Origin: Chaetoderma sp. LZ-2023a
Taxonomy: Eukaryota > Mollusca > Caudofoveata > Chaetodermatida > Chaetodermatidae
DNA length: 64,000 nt
Direction: 5' to 3'
Assembly: GCA_034401795.1 (NCBI GenBank)
Contig: CM067372.1
Span: 16,090,424 to 16,154,423 of the forward strand
Under the pieces are notes generated by a model. It was not told the DNA's origin. It did not search any database and saw nothing but the letters and a program-made list of their open reading frames with translations. A program made the translations under genes and the position numbers. Shown one piece after another: positions 1 through 12,404 of this stretch. Positions within the stretch are counted from its first letter, which is position 1, and each line of letters opens with the position of its first letter.

Positions 1-100
1 AGGGAGAGAGGTGGACATAAGGAGTGCAAGAGTGGCACTGTCTCCTTCGCCAGAAACACCGGAGTGGTTCTCACCGCGGTAACCGGCCCATCAGGCACGA

Positions 101-1890
101 TTACCACGACCAGATCCTCGCGCGCCATGCCCAGCACCGCGCGCACCTCGGTGCACGGGTGGAAGTGAGTGGGTGGCTGCCTGTGCCTGAGGAGCCTGCG
201 CCCCCCTCACTGCTGGCCAAATCGCACGCGGCCGAGACAGACGCTACGCTGGTGGCTGGCCTCTGACCCGGCCACCCCCCACCTCGAGCCTGCAGGGGAC
301 AATACGCAGGGGGTGCTGCACGAACGTGCTCCCTACGGAGCACTTCAAACTGCTCGCGCAGCGCCCTCTGGTTATTGACCAGAGTAACCGTCTCCTGGAG
401 GTGCCTACATCCCTCACCTCCAAAGAGACCAGGACCTGTCATAGGCATACGCAGTAGCCTATTATACAGGTCCTGGGATGGGCACAGGTTGTCCAAGGCA
501 AACGTGCGCCTCGCCCGGACACTCCTGGTCACCGCCCGAGTCATGCAGTCCAGAGCCAGGTTGATACCATCCTGGATGGCTCTCTGGACTGTGACCGGGC
601 TCGGTTGGCGCGATGCGGATGCTGTTACCACCCCCTGTAACAGCTGGGAGACGTGGGACAGAGCCGCAATAGAAGCTCTCCCACTCTCCTCCACATCACG
701 CAATGCGGCATTTGCCGAACGCAACGCGTTCAAGCACAAAGCTCCCGTGTCAGAACGGGAGCCTGGCCGCGCATCCTCGCCCAAAGCCGCGTGGTCATCC
801 ACGCTAGGCTTGGGCACCACACCGTACCTCTGGTAATCCACGGGCACGATGCGGCAATGCCTTGCCACCTCGCGAGGGGCCTTCGCGAGACGCCCATTCG
901 CCTTGATGGACGTCTCCGCCGCCGAGAACATAACGACGATATGCTCTACTAACGGCAGAGATCGCATAGCGCTAGCAGTGGCCTTACCAGCTAACCACGG
1001 CCTGTGGTCACGCTGGCTAGCCGACTGCTCCACGGGAAGGTCTGGCCTAACCCGTACCAGCCATTGGCAAGCATCAGACCAATCCTCCTCCGGGGCTAGC
1101 TGCGAGTGCTCTACAAGACGTCTCGTCTTCCTCCTGAGAACAAGCAGCAGAGCTTGACGGCGGATAAGCTGACACTCCTGGCAAGCCAGAGAAAGCATGC
1201 GGGCCCGAAAGAGCAGGCATGCTAATCTGACTGGCTTGACCAGGAGCAGGTGCCGCGGTAGAGCGTGGGGCAGATACCGGCCCACCACGGCCCCGGCCAG
1301 CACCAGCAATACTCTCGGAAAGCCGAGGTATGCGGAAAAGCTGGCCATCATCGCCGACCAGGGCCACCTTCTGAGCCGTGAAATCTACTCCTGCGTGAGT
1401 AGAACCACGGAACATGTCACCTGTATTCCCCGCGAGGGGTGCACAGACGTCATACTCCATGGTCACGTCCTCAGACGGTGACCCTAACAGAAAATCCTCT
1501 TCTTCCTGGCCAGAAAGATTAGACTCCGGGTCAGCAAAGAGAGCTAACCCGGACTGGCCAGGAAAGGTACCATAGGAGGTACCCAACATCTCACTACGGA
1601 AGGCCTCCATGTCCACTGAAGACGAGGCCTTCCTCTTACTCTTCTTACTTACTACCTCTCTTTTCTGCTTCCTCTCCTCTTCCACCACCTTGTCCTTAGC
1701 CTGCAAGCATAAAAACTCGGCCATTAGCTCGCCCCCCCCAATGCTTACATATCTCACAATTGAGCAATGGCCCACAGGGGCTACATTGAAAACAGAGATG
1801 AGGTATGAATTTTTCCTTAAGGAAACGTTCACAGGACGGGCAACCAGGCCTTTGAAACAGGACAAAAGACGAGGACAATGAGTAATTTTG
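101..1890 (-). pseudogene. Gag-like ORF1 of DIRS copy A, frameshifted
   Basis: Family 1 Gag-like protein, presumed to bind nucleic acid and package element RNA. Its parts are spread over three frames: the N-terminal Cys cluster (CPSC, HLCFQCSPCG, NCEICKHWG) at about 1725-1878; the acidic middle region (1074-1865); and the conserved segment with APREVARHCRIVP, QRYGVVPKPS and GPGLFGGEGC (down to about 101). Compared with copy D, about 110 residues are missing between EAFRSEMLG and TSYGTFPGQ. The C-terminal Arg/Gly tail is lost to a frameshift after RGGGWPGQ. It cannot make a full protein. Assignment is by alignment to copy D, whose ORF is open. Confidence 0.85.
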
Positions 1891-2752
1891 TTACGGTTAG
1901 AAACTCAAAACCAACTAAAAGAGAGGAAAAGATCATAAAGATCACTAATCAACTGAAAACCAGCGTTGGACAAACTTTAATTGTTAAAAAAGAGCAAGGC
2001 TGATTATGATGTCATTAATCCCATGACAGAAATTAAATCGATTCGAAACAAGCATCCAGGTGTAAGGACGAATTGTATTCATAAGCAGAACATCTTCAGG
2101 ATAGATATTCAGACTACACAACATCAGATACACAATGATAACAATGGCAATTATAGTTAATTTTCCTTTTAAATAATTAACATCACCTCATATCATTAAC
2201 TAGATACCTGACACTTTGTATAGACAAACCATCCAACGTGATGAACTGGAGCACTCCACCAAGACTACGCCTCTTAACTCTCCACCTTAGGGGAAGGAAT
2301 TGGATCAAGAGGGCAAAGTGAGAAGACCTTCATATGAGGCCTCCGAATCACTGGACATAGACTTTTTGGTTAAGTAACCTAACAGTATTAGTAGGAAATG
2401 GAACCTTGGTGGAGAGAAACAAACCCTCTGATGCTGTGATGTCCATTACATATCCTGACAGATAACTGTGGACATAAACACAAAGAGAGATTAGTATGAT
2501 ATAGCACCTTGTTGAAATAAAACAACTAAACTAGGCGCTTATAACGGTAAACGCGAGTCCCGGAAACACATTACACCGGGAAAAACTCGCTAATTTTAAT
2601 AGAAGTCACCTGATGGATAGGTCCTGGGCCCTCCTCCGGCGAAAGTACTCTCTCCGACATCACAAACAGGCTTGAACTTCTTATTTTATAGGTTAATATG
2701 ACTTGTAAACGAGTAGAAAAGTGTAAAGCACAAAAACATGTGTTCACTCTCT

Positions 2753-2931
2753 GCCAATAAATTAGCAAAGAGGAAGTGGTAGTCAGCGCATGCGCGGTGG
2801 TGGGGCTGGCATCCGCCGGACTACACTCTGACTACCTGCCCAGTAGGGGCACCTAACTGTTTTTATTCTGAGTGTTTATTGAGTGAACGCCGATATTTAG
2901 CAATATCAAAGAGTATTAGGGAGGTAAGTAT
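2753..2931. repeat. Outer inverted terminal repeat of DIRS copy A
   Basis: Matches the right repeat of copies B, C and D, from GCCAATAA to GTAAGTAT. It includes the GCGCATGCGC palindrome (2785-2796 with flanks) and ends in AGGTAAGTATACTC. It is slightly more diverged than the other copies, and the partner repeat lies outside the window. Confidence 0.85.
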
Positions 2932-2946
2932 ACTCTTGAAGTGAAA

Positions 2947-3385
2947 TAACAGAAACCTTTTGTCCAGACTCTAGTTTCAAGTGTCTTTGGTATACAGGAA
3001 CTAACTTGGTGTATGCATACTACTTTGAATGTGCGCAGTGTATGAAAAAAATGTCAGTATGATCTACTTCCATGGATCACTGACAATTATGGCAAATTTT
3101 TCTCTGGGCTGTAATTTCACGAGGTTTTGGTATACGGGAACTAAACTTGGTGTATTATAGTGTGAAGTTGTGTTGTGTATGAAAGTAGGTCAGCATCTGG
3201 GCCATAGTTTCAAGCCTTTCCCTGCAGAGTATGCCTTTGGGGAGCATCCATCAGTTTACTGATTTGTTGTGTTCTTATACACCTCCTCACATAAATGCAA
3301 ATACCTTCTTCCACTTACAGGGCAAGGGAAATGTTTTATATGATTCACTTGTACAGAGACTGAAATGGATCAAGGGAATACATAC
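2947..3385 (-). other. Presumed host intron or downstream sequence
   Basis: Non-coding sequence between DIRS copy A and the last recognised host exon. A loose direct repeat is visible (the motif TTTGGTATAC.GGAACTAA at about 2988-3006 and 3127-3147). I saw no exon, RNA gene or mobile-element end here. Confidence 0.4.
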
Positions 3386-3551
3386 CTTCATTATATGTGA
3401 AAGTGAATCCTGTTGATGGCACCAGAGCGCTGGACAGAAGCACAATATACAAGACTGAGCCAGAAGAGGTAACACTGATAGGACTTATAGATCCTGTAAA
3501 ACCTGTCTCAGAATGCAATGCTGCTGCTGTCTCATTATTTCCATCATAAAC
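3386..3551 (-). CDS. Host gene exon 9: CUB3 second half
   Basis: The 166-nt exon sits between an acceptor ending CATCAG (AG at 3552-3553) and the donor GAAG|GTATGT (GT at 3384-3385). It begins in phase 0 and ends in phase 1. The product begins VYDGNNETAAALHSE and ends STGFTFTYNEG. Joined to exon 8 it gives YLK-VYDGN, the usual CUB strand that follows a DxVxI/YD turn, and it ends on the FxFxY strand of a CUB C-terminus. It is open throughout and too short for standard ORF scans. CUB domains are extracellular beta-sandwich binding modules. Exon boundaries are read from sequence only, and the next exon downstream was not found. Confidence 0.8.
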
Positions 3552-3780
3552 CTGATGTTTAAAGTACAGTCACAATGTCATATTAGAAACATGACTGATA
3601 AATTCAATTTTATTGACAGATTCATTTTAGAAAGCAGATCAAGGGGCATATTGTTGTTGTTATTGTTTCAGGCGCACAGCAACTAAGATGCTCAGTGAGA
3701 TCCAAAGTGCTCATGGGCCATGATGCTCACCTGTCTAAAATGTCAACTCTTGAGCCATGTCATATATAGCTTCATATTCA

Positions 3781-6700
3781 CCAAGCCAGAATTCTAGTGG
3801 TCAATTCTCAGACATATTAACCAAGCCAGTGTCTAGTGGTCAATACTCAGACATATTACCAAGCCAGCATTCTAGTGGTCACTATCCAGACATATTAACC
3901 AAGCCAGTGTTCTAGTGGTCAATACTCAGACATATTCCCTAAGCCAGTGTTCTAGTGGTCAATACTCAGACATATTAACCAAGCTAGCATTCTAGTGGTC
4001 ACTATCCAGACATATTAACCAAGCCAGTGTTCTAGTGGTCAATACTCAGACATATTACCTAAGCCAGTGTTCTAGTGGTCAATACTCAGACATATTAACC
4101 AAGCCAGCATTCTAGTGGTCACTATCCAGACATATTAACCAAGCCAGTGCTCTAGTGGTCAATACTCCGACATATTACCCAAGACAGCATTCTAGAGGTC
4201 AATACATAAGACATATTAACGAAGCCCCTGTTTCTAGTAGTCAATACTCACACATATTAACCAAGACAGTGTTCTAGTCATCAATACTCAGACATATTAT
4301 CCAAGCCAGTGTTCTAGAGGTCAATACTCAGATATATTAATGAAGCCAGTGCTCTAGAGGTCAATACTCAGATATATTAATGAAGCCAGTGTTCTAGAGC
4401 TCAATACTCAGACATATTACCCAAGCCAACACTCTAGTCATCAATACTCAGACATATTACCCAAGCCAGTGTTCTAGTGGTCAACATCCAGACATTAACT
4501 AAGCAAGCGTTCTAGTCATCAATACTCAGATATATTACCCAAGCCAGTGTTCTAGAGGTCAATACTCAGATATATTAACCAAGCCAACATTCTAGTCATC
4601 AATACTCAGACATTTTATCCAAGCCAATGTTCTAGAGGTCAATACTCAGATATATTAATGAAGCCAGTGCTCTAGAGGTCAATACTCAGATATATTAACG
4701 AAGCCAGTGTTCTAGAGCTCAATACTCAGACATATTACCCAAGCCAACACTCTAGTCATCAATACTCAGACATATTACCCAAGCCAGTGTTCTAGTGGTC
4801 AACATCCAGACATTAACTAAGCAAGCGTTCAAGTCATCAATACTCAGATATATTACCCAAGCCAGTGTTCTAGAGGTCAATACTCAGATATATTAACCAA
4901 GCCAACATTCTAGTCATCAATACTCAGACATATTACCCAAGCCAGTGTTCTAGAGGCCAATACTCAGATATATTAACGAAGCCAGTGCTCTAGAGGTCAA
5001 TGCTCAGATATATTAATGAAGCCAGTGTTCTAGAGGTCAATACTCAGACATATTACCCAAGCCAACACTCTAGTCATCAATACTCAGACATATTACCCAA
5101 GCCAGTGTTCTAGTGGTCAATATCCAGACATTAACAAAGCCAGCATTCTAGTCATCAATACTCAGACATATTACCCAAGCCAGTGTGCTAGAGGTCAATA
5201 CTCAGATATATTAACCAAGCCAACATTCTAGTCATCAATACTCAGACATATTACCCAAGCAAGTGTTCTAGAGGTCAATACTCAGATATATTAATGAAGC
5301 CAGTGCTCTAGAGGTCAATACTCAGATATATTAACGAAGCCAGTGTTCTAGAGGTCGATACTCAGACATATTACCCAAGCCAACACTCTAGTCATCAATA
5401 CTCAGACATATTACCCAAGCCAGTGTTCTAGTGGTCAATATCCAGACATTAACTAAGCAAGCGTTCTAGTCATCAATACTCAGACATATTACCCAAGCCA
5501 ACATTCTAGTCATCAATACTCAGACATATTAACCAAGCCAGTGTTCTAGTGGTCAATACTCAGACATATTACCAAGCCAGCATTCTAGTGGTCACTATCC
5601 AGACATATTAACCAAGCCAGTGTTCTAGTGGTCAATACTCAGACATATTACCAAGCCAGCATTCTAGTGGTCACTATCCAGACATATTAATCAAGCCAGT
5701 GTTCTAGTGGTCAATACTCAGACATATTCCCTAAGCCAGTGTTCTAGTGGTCAATACTCAGACATATTACCAAGCCAGCATTCTAGTGGTCACTATCCAG
5801 ACATATTAACCAAGCCAGTGTTCTAGTGGTCAATACTCAGACATATTACCTAAGCCAGTGTTCTAGTGGTCAATACTAAGACATATTAACCAAGCCAGCA
5901 TTCTAGTGGTCACTATCCAGACATATTAACCAAGCCAGTGCTCTAGTGGTCAATACTCGGACATATTACCCAAGACAGCATTCTAGAGGTCAATACATAA
6001 GACATATTAACGAAGCCCCTGTTTCTAGTAGTCAATACTCACACATTAACCAAGACAGTGTTCTAGTCATCAATACTCAGACATATTATCCAAGCCAGTG
6101 TTCTAGTGGTCAATACTCAGATATATTAACCAAGCCAACATTCTAGTCATCAATACTCAGACATATTATCCAAGCCAGTGTTCTAGAGGTCAATACTCAG
6201 ATATATTAATGAAGCCAGTGCTCTAGAGGTCAATACTCAGATATATTAATGAAGCCAGTGTTCTAGAGCTCAATACTCAGACATATTACCCAAGCCAACA
6301 CTCTAGTCATCAATACTCAGACATATTACCCAAGCCAGTGTTCTAGTGGTCAACATCCAGACATTAACTAAGCAAGCGTTCTAGTCATCAATACTCAGAT
6401 ATATTACCCAAGCCAGTGTTCTAGAGGTCAATACTCAGATATATTAACCAAGCCAACATTCTAGTCATCAATACTCAGACATTTTATCCAAGCCAGTGTT
6501 CTAGAGGTCAATACTCAGGTATATTAATGAAGCCAGTGCTCTAGAGGTCAATACTCAGCTACATTAACGAAGCCAGTGTTCTAGAGCTCAATACTCAGAC
6601 ATATTACCCAAGCCAACACTCTAGTCATCAATACTCAGACATATTACCCAAGCCAGTGTTCTAGTGGTCAACATCCAGACATTAACTAAGCAAGCGTTCT

Positions 6701-9700
6701 AGTTATCAATACTCAGATATATTACCCAAGCCAGTGCTCTAGAGGTCAATACTCAGATATATTAACGAAGCCAGTGTTCTATAGCTCAATACTCAGACAT
6801 ATTACCCAAGCCAACACTCTAGTCATCAATACTCAGATATATTACCCAAGCCAGTGTTCTAGAGGTCAATACTCAGATATATTAACCAAGCCAACATTCT
6901 AGTCATCAATACTCAGACATATTACCCAAGCCAGTGTTCTAGAGGTCAATACTCAGATATATTAACCAAGCCAACATTCTAGTCATCAATACTCAGACAT
7001 ATTACCCAAGCAAGTGTTCTAGAGGTCAATACTCAGATATATTAACGAAGCCAGTGTTCTAGAGGTTGATACTCAGACATATTACCCAAGCCAACACTCT
7101 AGTCATCAATACTCAGACATATTACCCAAGCCAGTGTTCTAGTGGTCAATATCCAGACATTAACTAAGCAAGCGTTCTAGTCATCAATACTCAGACATAT
7201 TACCCAAGCCAACATTCTAGTCATCAATACTCAGACATATTACCCAAGCCAGTGTCCTAGTCATCATTACTCAGACATATTAACCAAGCCAGCGTTCTAG
7301 TCATCAATACTCAGACATATTACCCAAGCCAGTGTTCTAGTCATCAATACTCAGACATATTACCTAAGCCAGTGTTCTAGTGGTCAATACTCAGACATAT
7401 TAACGAAGCCACTGTTTCTAGTAGTCAATACTCACACATATTAACCAAGACAGTGTTCTAGTCATCAATACTCAGACATATTACCCAAGCCAGTGTTCTA
7501 GTGGTCAATATCCAGACATTAACAAAGCCAACATTCTAGTCATCAATACTCAGACATATTACCCAAGCCAGTGTTCTAGTGGTCAATATCCAGACATTAA
7601 CAAAGCCAACATTCTAGTGGTCAATTCTCAGACATATTACCCAAGCCAGTGTTCTAGTGGTCAATATCCAGACATTACCAAAGCCAGCATTCTAGTCATC
7701 AATACTCAGACATATTACCCAAGCCAGTGTTCTAGAGGCCAATACTCAGATATATTAACGAAGCCAGTGCTCTAGAGGTCAATACTCTGATATATTAACG
7801 AAGCCAGTGTTCTAGAGGTCAATACTCAGACATATTACCCAAGCCAACATTCTAGTCATCAATACTCAGACATATTACCCAAGCAAGTGTTCTAGAGGTC
7901 AATACTCAGATATATTAACGAAGCCAGTGCTCTAGAGGTCAATACTCAGATATATTAATGAAGCCAGTGTTCTAGAGGTCGATACTCAGACATATTACCC
8001 AAGCCAACACTCTAGTCATCAATACTCAGACATATTACCCAAGCCAGTGTTCTAGTGGTCAATATCCAGACATTAACTAAGCAAGCGTTCTAGTCATCAA
8101 TACTCAGACATATTACCCAAGCCAACATTCTAGTCATCAATACTCAGACATATTACCCAAGCCAGTGTCCTAGTCATCAATACTCGGACATATTAACCAA
8201 GCCGGCGTTCTAGTCATCAATACTCAGACATATTACCCAAGCCAGTGTTCTAGTGGTCAATATCCAGACATTACCAAAGCCAGCATTCTAGTCATCAATA
8301 CTCAGACATATTACCCAAGCCAGTGTTCTAGAGGTCAATACTCAGATATATTAACCAAGCCAACATTCTAGTCATCAATACTCAGACATATTACCCAAGC
8401 CAGTGTCCTAGTCATCAATACTCAGACATATTAATCAAGCCAGCGTTCTAGTCATCAATACTCAGACATATTACCCAAGCCAGTGTTCTAGTCATCAATA
8501 CTCAGACATATTACCTAAGCCAGTGTTCTAGTGGTCAATACTCAGACATATTAACGAAGCCACTGTTTCTAGTAGTCAATACTCACACATATTAACCAAG
8601 ACAGTGTTCTAGTCATCAATACTCAGACATATTACCCAAGCCAGTGTTCTAGTGGTCAATATCCAGACATTAACAAAGCCAACATTCTAGTCATCAATAC
8701 TCAGACATATTACCCAAGCCAGTGTTCTAGTGGTCAATATCCAGACATTAACAAAGCCAACATTCTAGTGGTCAATTCTCAGACATATTACCCAAGCCAG
8801 TGTTCTAGTGGTCAATATCCAGACATTACCAAAGCCAGCATTCTAGTCATCAATACTCAGACATATTACCCAAGCCAGTGTTCTAGAGGTCAATACTCAG
8901 ATATATTAACCAAGCCAACATTCTAGTCATCAATACTCAGACATATTACCCAAGCAAGTGTTCTAGAGGTCAATACTCAGATATATTAACGAAGCCAGTG
9001 TTCTAGAGGTTGATACTCAGACATATTACCCAAGCCAACACTCTAGTCATCAATACTCAGACATATTACCCAAGCCAGTGTTCTAGTGGTCAATATCCAG
9101 ACATTAACTAAGCAAGCGTTCTAGTCATCAATACTCAGACATATTACCCAAGCCAACATTCTAGTCATCAATACTCAGACATATTACCCAAGCCAGTGTC
9201 CTAGTCATCAATACTCAGACATATTACCTAAGCCAGTGTTCTAGTGGTCAATACTCAGACATATTAACAAAGCCACTGTTTCTAGTAGTCAATACTCACA
9301 CATATTAACCAAGACAGTGTTCTAGTCATCAATACTCAGACATATTAACCAAGCCGGCGTTCTAGTCATCAATACTCAGACATATTACCCAAGCCAGTGT
9401 TCTAGTCATCAATACTCAGACATATTACCTAAGCCAGTGTTCTAGTGGTCAATACTCAGACATATTAACAAAGCCACTGTTTCTAGTAGTCAATACTCAC
9501 ACATATTAACCAAGACAGTGTTCTAGTCATCAATACTCAGACATATTACCCAAGCCAGTGTTCTAGTGGTCAATATCCAGACATTAACAAAGCCAACATT
9601 CTAGTCATCAATACTCAGACATATTACCCAAGCCAGTGTTCTAGTGGTCAATATCCAGACATTAACAAAGCCAACATTCTAGTGGTCAATTCTCAGACAT

Positions 9701-9863
9701 ATTACCCAAGCCAGTGTTCTAGTCATCAATACTTAGACATATTACCCAAGCCAGTATTCTAGAGGTGAATACTCAGACATATTAACAAAGCCAGTGTTCT
9801 AGAGGTGAATACTCAGACATATTAGCCAAGACAGCATTCTAGTGGTCACTATCCAGACATATT
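3781..9863. repeat. 6-kb tandem satellite, 39-bp unit
   Basis: About 155 head-to-tail copies of a 39-bp unit beginning CCAAGCCAGTGTTCTAGTGG and continuing TCAATACTCAGACATATTA. Variants include GAGGTC, CATC and GCTC replacing GTGGTC, and short units with TATCCAGACATTAAC. Variants recur in the same order, so blocks of several units have been duplicated (compare 6961-7700 with 8340-9120). It fills most of the intron between host exons 8 and 9. Short open stretches, for example 5946-6146, follow from 39 being divisible by 3 and are not genes. Confidence 0.95.
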
Positions 9864-10002
9864 CTTCTCTTCGCCTGCAAGTGGACATTCACAGTGAAAA
9901 AGCCTCTCTTCTCTGAACAAAACTTGAGCACTAAATGACCATTGTACAGTTATCTAGAACATAAAGAATAGCTTAAAGATAAGATAAAACATAGTTACTC
10001 AC

Positions 10003-10178
10003 CTTAAGATAGTCAACTCCATCTTGAAGTTGAAATTTACTTTCAAAGTTCAATTTCAATGATCGTCTCCTAGGAGATGTGAGTTTCCAAGAACACTTAA
10101 TGCCGTTTGGGTAAGAAATAACGTCATATCCTGGTGATGTGATCCTTCCATTTGCTTTGCTCAGATCTACAATGCACC
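10003..10178 (-). CDS. Host gene exon 8: CUB3 first half
   Basis: The 176-nt exon lies between acceptor TTTACCAG (AG at 10179-10180) and donor CTTAAG|GTGAGT (GT at 10001-10002). It enters in phase 1 and leaves in phase 0. The product starts CIVDLSKANGRITSPGY, continues YPNGIKCSWKL and ends QDGVDYLK. It has the CUB signature of C1, an SPGY.YPN turn and C2-x-W, with C1/C2 expected to form the first CUB disulfide. The next exon in gene order (3386-3551) supplies the rest of the domain across an intron filled by the 39-bp satellite. Confidence 0.9.
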
Positions 10179-11042
10179 CTGGTAAACAAAAGTGAAATAT
10201 AAACACAGGAAAAACAAAAACAACTTAACTCTCTTAACACAAAAACAACAAACTCTTTATATTAAGCAAAACATTTGGTTTAAGTAATTACATTCTAAAC
10301 TCTATTGAAGCTGGATCAAACAAAATTAAATATGGGATGCTCAAATATTTTATCAACAATTTTTGCAGAAAGTTTAAATTCAACGTAAAAAATTGTATTC
10401 AAAGACTGAATTCTATGCGTTAAGTTTTATTAAGCCGTTCATCTCTGAAATCTTAAATATCTCATATTCAAGGCAACTACCCAGGTACAATGTTGAATAC
10501 ATGTATTTATCTTGAAACTTATTTGATTGGATGATGGTATTTTCTACAGTAGGAATTTTCCTGTCAAATAAGCTTTAAAGTTTTCAGCAGAATACTTTGT
10601 ACACCATATTGAGTCTAGCACCTCAGAGTGACTGTTGCTGAATGGATTAACTATCCACACTGGCCAGAATAGAGGGATCTGATCTGTCACTTAAGTATCT
10701 AACATAATAATGAAATATGTCACTGGTTAGCTGAAGTTATATACAACATGACATAAGTCCATCATGAAAGTTGAAACGACCATCCCGAACCTGTGCCAAT
10801 TGTATGTCTTTGGTGAATTTACAATTTGATAAACATTCTGTTAAATATTCTTAAGCTAATTTGATTGGTTTCAAAATGGTTACCAGCTTACCTGTATAAT
10901 TATGGTGTAGGTGAAATTCTGGGAATTCAGACTTGAAGGTATATAAAGTGACTCCAACACGCATTCAAAGTAGGCGGAGTTTGGGTGAAAAAAGGGTAGG
11001 GCTTAACTCCAACTGTTACCTGCTATTAATAAACACTGTTAC
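10179..11042 (-). other. Host intron between CUB2 and CUB3
   Basis: An 864-bp phase-1 intron bounded by donor CAAG|GTAACA at 11042-11041 and the acceptor at 10180-10179. It is AT-rich. I see no repeat array, mobile-element end or coding segment in it. Confidence 0.7.
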
Positions 11043-11238
11043 CTTGTTGATATGTCAGTTTGACACCTGTCCTTGCTACTGCGGGTCCAGTAACCACGGT
11101 AATGTACACACTTCTCACAGTAGATGTTAGTATTGTCCCACTATGACCATTGGTCAGTTCTAACAGGACTGGACTGTCTGGTTCCTGGCCATTAAGAATG
11201 GTCACTCGGTCACCTGACGCTATATGGATATCCAGAAT
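11043..11238 (-). CDS. Host gene exon 7: CUB2 second half
   Basis: The 196-nt exon follows acceptor CATTCTAG (AG at 11239-11240) and ends at donor CAACAAG|GTAACA. Phase is 0 in and 1 out. The product begins ILDIHIASGDRVTILNG, has SVYITVVTGPAVARTG in the middle and ends VKLTYQQG. These are the CUB strands GDxVxIxNG, the VYIxV segment and the terminal LTY strand; there is no second cysteine pair. In-frame continuation past the donor reaches a stop within a few codons, which supports the donor. Immediately upstream lies the 33-bp minisatellite, so the exon abuts repeated DNA. Confidence 0.88.
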
Positions 11239-11304
11239 CTAGAATGAAACATCACTGGCTTCTTTAATGAATGCATGAACAAAAACTAAAAATAAGTCAA
11301 CGGT

Positions 11305-12292
11305 AAGCTGCAAATCAGTCAGTATGACCATGACCATAAAAGGCAAATCACTCAGTATGAGCTTGACAATATAAGGCAAATCACTCAGTATGAGCTTGAC
11401 AATATAAGGCAAATCACTCAGTATGAGCTTGACAATATAAGGCAAATCACTCAGTATGAGCTTGACAATATAAGGCAAATCACTCAGTATGAGCTTGACA
11501 ATATAAGGCAAATCACTCAGTATGACCATGACCATAAAAGGCAAATCACTCAGTATGAGCTTGACAATATAAGGCAAATCACTCGGTATGAGCTTGACAA
11601 TATAAGGCAAATCACTCAGTATGAGCTTGACAATATAAGGCAAATCACTCAGTATGAGCTTGACAATATAAGGCAAATCACTCAGTATGACCGTAACAAT
11701 ATAAGGCAAATCACTCAGTATGGGCTCGACAATATAAGGCAAATCACTCAGTATGGGCTCGACAATATAAGGCAAATCACTCAGTATGAGCTTGACAATA
11801 TAAGGCAAATCACTCAGTATGAGCTTGACAATATAAGGCAAATCACTCAGTATGAGCTTGACAATATAAGGCAAATCACTCAGTATGACCATGACCATAA
11901 AAGGCAAATCACTCAGTATGAGCTTGACAATATAAGGCAAATCACTCAGTATGAGCTCGACAATATAAGGCAAATCACTCAGTATGACCATGACAATATA
12001 AGGCAAATCACTCAGTATGAGCTCGACAATATAAGGCAAATCACTCAGTATGAGCTCGACAACATAAGGCAAATCACTCAGTATGACCATGACAATATAA
12101 GGCAAATCACTCAGTATGAGCTCGACAATATAAGGCAAATCACTCAGTATGAGCTCGACAACATAAGGCAAATCACTCAGTATGAGCTCGACAATATAAG
12201 GCAAATCATTCAGTATGAGCTTGACATTATAAGGCAAATCACTCAGTATGAGCTTGACCATAAAAAGCAAATCACTCAGTATGAGCTTGATC
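11305..12292. repeat. 33-bp minisatellite, about 30 units
   Basis: Units of 33 bp based on AGGCAAATCACTCAGTATGA followed by GCTTGACAATAT. Variant units carry GACCATGACCATAAA or GAGCTCGACAACAT. On the minus strand the array keeps one frame open (11239-12369, 376 codons) as an 11-residue repeat LILSDLPYIVK, because 33 is a multiple of 3. It sits in the intron just upstream of exon 7 and its stop codon is at the splice acceptor, so I treat it as non-coding. Confidence 0.93.
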
Positions 12293-12365
12293 AGTGTGTG
12301 CGTGCGTGCGTGCGTGCGTGTGTGTGTGTGCATGCGTATGTGTGTACATGTACATGTATGTGGAT
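12293..12365. repeat. TG/TGCG microsatellite
   Basis: A run of TGTGTGCGTGCGTGCG type followed by TG and TACATG steps, adjoining the 33-bp array. Purine/pyrimidine alternation is typical of Z-DNA-prone microsatellites. It lies within the CUB2 intron. Confidence 0.85.
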
Positions 12366-12404
12366 GCATATTAACAGGTAAGGTTCTAACATGACACCTT
12401 ATGT

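Larger units (their letters stand above)
1..2946 (-). mobile_element. DIRS retrotransposon copy A, family 1 (5' part; rest lies left of the window)
   Basis: Sequence from 1 to 2946 parallels copy B from about 16568 to 19814: Gag-like coding region, a roughly 0.9-kb leader (about 1890-2750, no coding potential seen) and the outer inverted repeat ending near 2945. The element reads on the minus strand, so its 5' end is at high coordinates. Only Gag and the start of the RT region are in the window. It is the most decayed family 1 copy: about 110 codons are missing from the Gag N-terminal third, a C8 homopolymer near 1731-1739 puts the zinc motif out of frame, further frameshifts follow, and the leader CRE is mutated at 2007-2014 (TGATGTCA). 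It lies downstream of the last recognised host exon. Confidence 0.88.

Noticed and set aside
24-1481. Plus-strand ORFs over DIRS Gag and RT (also near 16411-17396, 25537-26523, 36492-37478, 45903-47564)
   Set aside because: Antisense shadows caused by GC-rich coding DNA; no family motif, and they recur in every copy with the same offset.
2571-2768. Small ORFs in DIRS leaders and repeats (also 12810-13142, 19216-19868, 28536-28841, 32837-33229, 39706-39942)
   Set aside because: They lie in terminal repeats or leader; all copies show them because the DNA is repeated, and no domain is recognisable.
5946-6146. Plus-strand ORF in the 39-bp satellite
   Set aside because: Unit length divisible by 3; flanking units of other length break the frame.
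3781-9863. CRISPR-like array
   Set aside because: Units are contiguous, without unique spacers, and the setting is a eukaryotic intron.
11239-12369. 376-codon minus-strand ORF as a repeat-protein gene
   Set aside because: It is a 33-bp minisatellite in an intron, starts in a TG microsatellite and stops at a splice acceptor; unit length alone keeps it open.
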